Shown here piece by piece: positions 5,908 through 10,035 of a stretch of DNA of 10,035 nucleotides. The position numbers were made by a program, and so were the translations under genes. Position 1 is the first letter of the stretch. Every line of letters begins with the position of its first letter. The stretch is taken from contig DDUV01000094.1 in the NCBI GenBank assembly GCA_002344975.1, positions 429-10,463 of the forward strand, given 5' to 3'. The notes under the pieces were generated by a model. The model saw only the letters and a program-made list of their open reading frames with translations. It had not been told where the DNA came from and did no database searches. This stretch comes from Saprospiraceae bacterium UBA2329 (GTDB lineage: Bacteria; Bacteroidota; Bacteroidia; Chitinophagales; Saprospiraceae).

Positions 5908-8355
5908 TTAACGCCGGATGAGCGCTCCGAGTTTTGTTTCGTATTCCCGGATGAGCTGATCCATGATTTTTTCCACGTCTTTATCTTGCAAAGTTTTGGC
6001 CGCGTCTTCAAAAACGAAGCTCACGGCACACGATTTTTTGCCTTTTCCGACCGCCTGTTCGTTCTCATACACATCGAACAAGTTGACGTCTTTGAGCAAG
6101 CCTTTGCCTGCTTTTCCGGCAATCGCGGCAATATCCGAAAACTTTACGGAATTTTCTACTATCAGGGCCAAGTCTCTTCTCACAGAAGGAAATTTCCCTA
6201 CTTCCCGATAGTTGATTTTTTGCTTGGCCACAGCGTCCATCAGGGCGTCCCAGCGAATGTCGGCAAAGAAAACCTCGCTTTTCAATCCCATAGCCTGGGC
6301 TGTAGGGCCGGCCACTTTGCCCAGTTCGGCCAGTATGCGTTCGCCGCGATGATAGCGAACCCCGTAAGCAAAGGCGGCATTGTCAACCGGCGATTCCTGA
6401 TACGCATTGGCGCCCAATCGTGCCAAAATATTGACCACGAAGGTTTTGAGGGTGTAAAAATCAACGCTGCGCTGCGGCTTTTCAATCCAGGATTCGGGCG
6501 CGCGATTGCCGGCCAGCAACAAGCTCAGGTGGGCGTGTTCGGCGATGCCTTCACCTTTCATGCGATAGGTTTTGCCGAATTCAAATAGCCGGATGTCGGT
6601 CTGTCGGCGGTTTTGGTTGTGTACGGCAGCTTCCAGCGCGCTGAACAGCATCGTGGGCCGCATGATGTCCAAATACACATTGGAGGTATTGTTGATGTAC
6701 ACCAATTCCTCATCGGCCACGGTGGGCAGTATTTCTTTGTAAAACCTCGATTCCGACAGCGACAGGGCCATCATTTCATTAAAACCGGCTGCGGCCAGAT
6801 AATCGCCCACTGCATTCCGAATCTGGAAGGGATCGGGCTTCGGAGCTTCGGCGGCAGCAGTGCGTATCTGTGCGGGAATGGGCACTTTGTTGAACCCGTA
6901 AATGCGCAGAATTTCTTCAATGACGTCGGCTTCGCGCAGCACGTCCGATTTGTTGGTCGGCACCGTCACCGTTATCGTGTCGGCGGTTTCGGCCACACGG
7001 GGCATGTCGAGCACGTCAAGAATGGCGAAAATTTCCTCGCGGGAGATGTCAATCCCGATGAGGCGGCTGATGTGGTCGTTGCGCAAGGTCACCGCTTTGG
7101 GCTGCACCGGATTGGGGTACAAATCTATGACCTCGGAAGCGATGCGCCCGCCGGCGAGTTCGCAGATAAGCAGGGCCGCTCGTTGGAGGGCGTACAACGC
7201 GATGTTGGGATCGCTGCCTTTTTCGAATACGCGGGCGGCCTCGGTGCGGAGGTTGTGGCGCATGCTGCTGCGGCGGATGAACTTAGGGTTGAAATGCGCC
7301 GATTCGAGGAAAATATTGCGGGTGCTGTCTTTGACGCCCGAACGCAGTCCGCCGAATACGCCGCCGATGCACATCCCCCCGGAGTTGCCGTCGCAGATCA
7401 TCAGGTCTTCGGCGCTGAGTTTGCGCTCTACCTCGTCCAGACTCTGGAACGGCGTGCCTTCGGGTAAGGTGCGTACGATGACCTTGCGGCCGGCGATGGC
7501 GTCGTAATCGAAAGCGTGGAGCGGCTGCCCCAGCTCGTGCAGGATAAAGTTGGTAATGTCCACCACATTATTGATGGAACGGATGCCGATGGAAGCGAGG
7601 CGGTTTTTGAGCCAGTCGGGCGATTCGCCGATGCTGACGCCCTGAATGCAGACGCCGGCGTAGCGCGGGCAGGCATCTGTGTTGTCCACCTGCACCTCGA
7701 TGGGCAGTTCGTGATTGTGTACGGCGAAGTGCTCCACGGAAGGCAGGCACAGTTGACCGGTGTGGCCGTAATTGATGCGGAGGGTGGCGGCCAGATCGCG
7801 GGCCACGCCGACGTGGTTGGTGGCGTCGGAACGGTTGGGCGTGAGGCCGATTTCATAAATCACATCTTTTTCCACCTTAAAATATTCGGCGGCGGGCATG
7901 CCCACGGGCGTATCAGCGGGCAGTACCAAAATGCCGCTGTGGTCTTCGCCGAGGCCCAGCTCATCGGCGGCGCAGATCATGCCTTCCGATTCTTCGCCGC
8001 GCACTTTGGCTTTTTTCAGCACCAAAGGCTCCTCGCTGCCCAATGGGTAGAGCGTAGTACCCACGGTAGCCACCAGCACTTTTTGGCCGGCAGCCACATT
8101 GGGCGCGCCGCAGACGATGCCGAGCGGGGCGCCGGCGCCGATGTCCACTTTGGTGACGGAGAGCTTGTCTGCGTTGGGATGGCGGCCACATTCGAGCACA
8201 TGGCCCACTACGACGCCGCGCAAACCGCCTTTGATGCTTTCGATTTCCTCCATGCCTTCGAGTTCGAGGCCGAGTTCGGTGAGGACTTCACCCACGCGGA
8301 CGGGGTCGAGATGGATGTCAAGATATGCTTTGAGCCAGTTGAGGGAAATGGTCAT
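5908..8355 (-). CDS. pheT: Phenylalanine--tRNA ligase beta subunit
   Basis: This is the beta chain of the alpha2-beta2 phenylalanyl-tRNA synthetase, which charges tRNA-Phe in the cytoplasm. The product has 815 residues from ATG 8355 (MTISLNWLKAYLDIHLDP), the usual family start. Domains in order: tRNA-binding OB fold (about 43-155, HPNADKLSVTKVDIG, then CGAPNV); B3/B4 editing domain (about 215-395, SINNVVDITNFILHELGQPLHAFD, GVFGGLRSGV, RTEAARVFEKGSDPN); B5 domain (about 415-490, DVLREADVIEEILRIYGF); catalytic-like core (505-700); and the FDX-ACB anticodon-binding domain (718-815, KFPSVRRDLALIV). It is complete and shows no frameshift. The pheS gene is not in the window. The frame is open upstream to 8418, but a good -7 element overlaps that end. 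It probably leads the operon that continues into the coiled-coil protein and zapA. Confidence 0.97.
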   Translation of the reverse strand: MTISLNWLKAYLDIHLDPVRVGEVLTELGLELEGMEEIESIKGGLRGVVVGHVLECGRHPNADKLSVTKVDIGAGAPLGIVCGAPNVAAGQKVLVATVGTTLYPLGSEEPLVLKKAKVRGEESEGMICAADELGLGEDHSGILVLPADTPVGMPAAEYFKVEKDVIYEIGLTPNRSDATNHVGVARDLAATLRINYGHTGQLCLPSVEHFAVHNHELPIEVQVDNTDACPRYAGVCIQGVSIGESPDWLKNRLASIGIRSINNVVDITNFILHELGQPLHAFDYDAIAGRKVIVRTLPEGTPFQSLDEVERKLSAEDLMICDGNSGGMCIGGVFGGLRSGVKDSTRNIFLESAHFNPKFIRRSSMRHNLRTEAARVFEKGSDPNIALYALQRAALLICELAGGRIASEVIDLYPNPVQPKAVTLRNDHISRLIGIDISREEIFAILDVLDMPRVAETADTITVTVPTNKSDVLREADVIEEILRIYGFNKVPIPAQIRTAAAEAPKPDPFQIRNAVGDYLAAAGFNEMMALSLSESRFYKEILPTVADEELVYINNTSNVYLDIMRPTMLFSALEAAVHNQNRRQTDIRLFEFGKTYRMKGEGIAEHAHLSLLLAGNRAPESWIEKPQRSVDFYTLKTFVVNILARLGANAYQESPVDNAAFAYGVRYHRGERILAELGKVAGPTAQAMGLKSEVFFADIRWDALMDAVAKQKINYREVGKFPSVRRDLALIVENSVKFSDIAAIAGKAGKGLLKDVNLFDVYENEQAVGKGKKSCAVSFVFEDAAKTLQDKDVEKIMDQLIREYETKLGALIRR

Positions 8356-8415
8356 TTTATCAGAGAAATAAAGTAAAAACAAAAACGGCATTTTGCACCG
8401 CCCAATAAAACGGGG

Positions 8416-8423
8416 CAAAGATA
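8416..8423 (-). promoter_or_regulatory. -7 promoter element of pheT (TATCTTTG)
   Basis: The minus strand reads TATCTTTG followed by C, a perfect match to the Bacteroidota consensus TAnnTTTG. Transcription would start near 8410-8413, giving a leader of about 55 bases to the pheT ATG at 8355. This excludes starts at or above 8418. No clear TTTG is seen at -33. Confidence 0.6.
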
Positions 8424-8479
8424 GGGGTTTTGGGTGGAAAGTGAGAGGCCGATTTTTTTACCGTTAATTTGTGTTAAGC

Positions 8480-8492
8480 GCTTCGCCGAAGC
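8480..8492. promoter_or_regulatory. Perfect 13-base dyad between the divergent promoters
   Basis: GCTTCG (8480-8485), a single C, and CGAAGC (8487-8492) form a perfect dyad. It lies 14 bases upstream of the kinase -7 element, overlapping the expected -33 region, and about 57 bases from the pheT -7 element. Position and symmetry suggest an operator for the kinase promoter. It is short and could be chance. Confidence 0.3.
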
Positions 8493-8506
8493 CCGCCAAA
8501 AGCTGT

Positions 8507-8514
8507 TATTTTTG
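8507..8514 (+). promoter_or_regulatory. -7 promoter element of the histidine kinase gene (TATTTTTG)
   Basis: TATTTTTG followed by CAA is a perfect match to TAnnTTTG. Transcription would start near 8518-8520, leaving a leader of about 18 bases that contains a Shine-Dalgarno-like AAGGG (8524-8528) eight bases before the GTG at 8537. The nearest upstream TTTG (8468-8471) is too far away to be the -33 element. Confidence 0.6.
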
Positions 8515-8536
8515 CAATACAACAAGGGACGCCGTC

Positions 8537-9991
8537 GTGAAAAAACGCATTCGCAATATTATGGTACTGATGATCGTGAGCATCGTCGGCGCCAATCTGT
8601 TTCAGGGCTACTGGCTGTATCAGGCCTACCGCCTCAATCACCGCGACATGAACCGCCATGCCAATATGGCACTCGGCGCTGCGGTATCGCGCACTGAACT
8701 CAGCCGGGCGCAAGACGTGCTGGGCAGTTTTGACTCCGTTGGCCAGGTCGTTTTTCACACCATCGAAAAGCCGATGCCCGAAATGCGCGGAGAAAAACGC
8801 ATCACCCTGCTCGGCGACTCCCTGACTGCAAGGCGCCCAAACGATTCCGACAAAACCATCCACATCACACTCCGCGAGACAGAAACCCAGGACAGCATGC
8901 GCCAGTATGCCGATACCCTGGCCCGCCGCATCTCTTCTATGCTGGTAATGAACAAGATGTACGAAAAAGGAGTGGACCTCAAAGGAATTGAAAAAGCCTA
9001 TAAAGAAGAACTGCGCACCCGAAATGTAGAGGCGGATTTTACGTTAGACACCATTCGCGTGGCTTCCTGGAAAGACCATCGCTACGAAATCTCGCCGGCC
9101 ATCAAAATCGGGCAGTCCATCGAAACGCGCATCATGCCCGTCAACCCGCTGAGCAAACTCGGCATACAGGCTCGCTTCCCGCACCCGGCGCCGCACATCC
9201 TTTCGCGCATGATCGGCACGCTCATCGGCAGCGTTGTTCTTCTGGTGGTCACTACCTGGGCATTCATTTATATGCTGCGCACCATTTTGCGTCAGAAAAA
9301 ACTCTCCGAAATAAAAAGCGATTTCATCAACAATATGACCCACGAGCTGAAAACCCCCATCGCAACCGTGTCGGCAGCCGTGGAAGCGCTCCAGCATTTC
9401 AATGCCATGAACGACCCCGCCAAAGCCAAAGACTATCTGGAAATTTCGCAACAGGAACTCAACCGGCTCTCCGGATTGGTAGAAAAAGTGCTCAATATCG
9501 CTGTTGAGGAACGCCGGGAATTGGACCTCCGCCCTGAGCCGGTGCAGGTGCTCGCCTTGCTGGAAGAAGTGGTGCAGCGCTATCGCATCCGCAACGGCAA
9601 ACCCATCGAAATCCGTCTCGAACACCAGCTTTCCGAGGCAACGGCCATGCTCGACCGGACGCATTTCACCAACGCCATTCACAACCTCGTGGACAATGCC
9701 ATCAAATATTCTTACGATTCCGTTTGTATCATCATACGCTGCACAAGTGAGGAGGGTTGGCTTCGTATCTCTGTGAGCGACAACGGGATAGGTATCCCCA
9801 AAGCCTACCAGCACAGCATTTTTGAGCAGTTTTTCCGCGTGCCACAGGGCGATTTGCACAACGTCAAAGGCTTTGGACTTGGCTTGGCCTACGTCAAAAA
9901 AATAGTGGAAAAACACGGCGGGCGCATCAGTGTCAAAAGTGAACCCCGGCATGGCTCGGAGTTTACCATCGCCATCCCTGTAGCTGCTTAG
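8537..9991 (+). CDS. Membrane sensor histidine kinase
   Basis: This is a two-component sensor kinase of 484 residues from GTG 8537. The frame is open back to a GTG at 8471, but that lies upstream of the -7 element at 8507-8514, while GTG 8537 has AAGGG eight bases before it. Residues 8-28 are the first membrane helix. Residues about 29-223 are an extracytoplasmic sensor region with no recognised domain. Residues about 224-248 are the second membrane helix (MIGTLIGSVVLLVVTTWAFIYML). The HisKA domain has the H-box FINNMTHELKTPIATV with phospho-acceptor His269. The ATPase domain has the N-box (HFTNAIHNLVDNAIKYS, about 376-392), G1 (DNGIGIP, 415), F-box (FEQFFRVP) and G2 (GFGLGLAYVKKIVEKHGG, 445). 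All key residues are present. There is no HAMP or PAS domain. The partner response regulator is not in the window and may follow immediately. Confidence 0.92.
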   Translation: MKKRIRNIMVLMIVSIVGANLFQGYWLYQAYRLNHRDMNRHANMALGAAVSRTELSRAQDVLGSFDSVGQVVFHTIEKPMPEMRGEKRITLLGDSLTARRPNDSDKTIHITLRETETQDSMRQYADTLARRISSMLVMNKMYEKGVDLKGIEKAYKEELRTRNVEADFTLDTIRVASWKDHRYEISPAIKIGQSIETRIMPVNPLSKLGIQARFPHPAPHILSRMIGTLIGSVVLLVVTTWAFIYMLRTILRQKKLSEIKSDFINNMTHELKTPIATVSAAVEALQHFNAMNDPAKAKDYLEISQQELNRLSGLVEKVLNIAVEERRELDLRPEPVQVLALLEEVVQRYRIRNGKPIEIRLEHQLSEATAMLDRTHFTNAIHNLVDNAIKYSYDSVCIIIRCTSEEGWLRISVSDNGIGIPKAYQHSIFEQFFRVPQGDLHNVKGFGLGLAYVKKIVEKHGGRISVKSEPRHGSEFTIAIPVAA

Positions 9992-10035
9992 GGGCGATAA
10001 AAAAATAAAGTGATCATTTTCGCCAAAGGATTAGA
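9992..10035 (+). promoter_or_regulatory. Kinase 3' spacer with a Shine-Dalgarno-like sequence at the window edge
   Basis: This is the 44-base, AT-rich stretch after the kinase stop. AAAGGA at 10025-10030 resembles a ribosome-binding site, so another plus-strand gene probably starts just beyond the window. By analogy with many Bacteroidota kinase genes this could be the cognate response regulator, but no coding sequence is visible. Confidence 0.3.

Noticed and set aside
6613..8376. Two long plus-strand open frames (6613-7467 and 7516-8376) opposite pheT
   Set aside because: They lie antisense to conserved pheT domains, have His/Gly/Phe-rich compositions typical of reverse-strand shadows, and have no promoter or ribosome-binding site that stands out.
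8356..8418. Upstream start of pheT at 8418
   Set aside because: The family start motif MTISLNWLKAYL begins at 8355, and the upstream codons overlap the -7 element at 8416-8423.
8471..8536. GTG at 8471 as the kinase start
   Set aside because: It lies upstream of the predicted transcription start. The extra 22 residues do not look like an N-terminus, and GTG 8537 has a ribosome-binding site.
9044..9952. 302-codon minus-strand open frame opposite the histidine kinase
   Set aside because: It is antisense to the intact HisKA and ATPase motifs and has no recognisable domain.
1..10035. Defence system, prophage, insertion sequence or biosynthetic cluster
   Set aside because: No transposase, integrase, nuclease-helicase, toxin-antitoxin or biosynthetic enzyme motifs were seen. 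The genes are housekeeping or regulatory plus one secreted repeat protein.

Overview
The window looks like chromosomal DNA from a member of the Bacteroidota, probably Saprospiria-like. The evidence is a C-terminal type IX secretion (T9SS) sorting domain on a PKD-like repeat protein, -7 promoter elements of the Bacteroidota form TAnnTTTG, and the gene order pheT, small coiled-coil protein, zapA, rny. The placement below phylum is inference.

Layout. From 1 to 1297 (+) lies the 3' part of a secreted repeat protein. It converges on two minus-strand genes: a two-CBS-domain protein with an ACT-like tail (1518-2177), and a TM2-TPR-SHOCT membrane protein (2399-3187). The minus-strand run continues upstream with RNase Y (3449-5131), ZapA (5255-5554), a ZapB-like coiled-coil protein (5560-5859) and the phenylalanyl-tRNA synthetase beta chain (5908-8355). 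Transcription of the last four runs pheT, coiled coil, zapA, rny. A histidine kinase (8537-9991, +) is divergent from pheT. The window ends just after the kinase, where a ribosome-binding-like sequence suggests another gene follows.

How the genes fit together. PheT charges tRNA-Phe, ZapA and the coiled-coil protein probably act at the FtsZ ring, and RNase Y starts mRNA decay at the membrane. The 123-base gap between zapA and rny holds a bulged hairpin in the position where a 6S-type RNA is expected in Bacteroidota. The pheT/kinase gap has a good -7 element for each direction.

The coding content is mostly housekeeping, and I do not see a convincing new defence or metabolic system. The most interesting signals are non-coding: the 6S-like element, a spacer with several strong hairpins (2214-2398), heptad-based repeats beside two genes, and an in-frame Phe-rich stretch just upstream of pheT. 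The near-duplicate 249-base repeats in the secreted protein and the TM2-TPR-SHOCT architecture also deserve a look.
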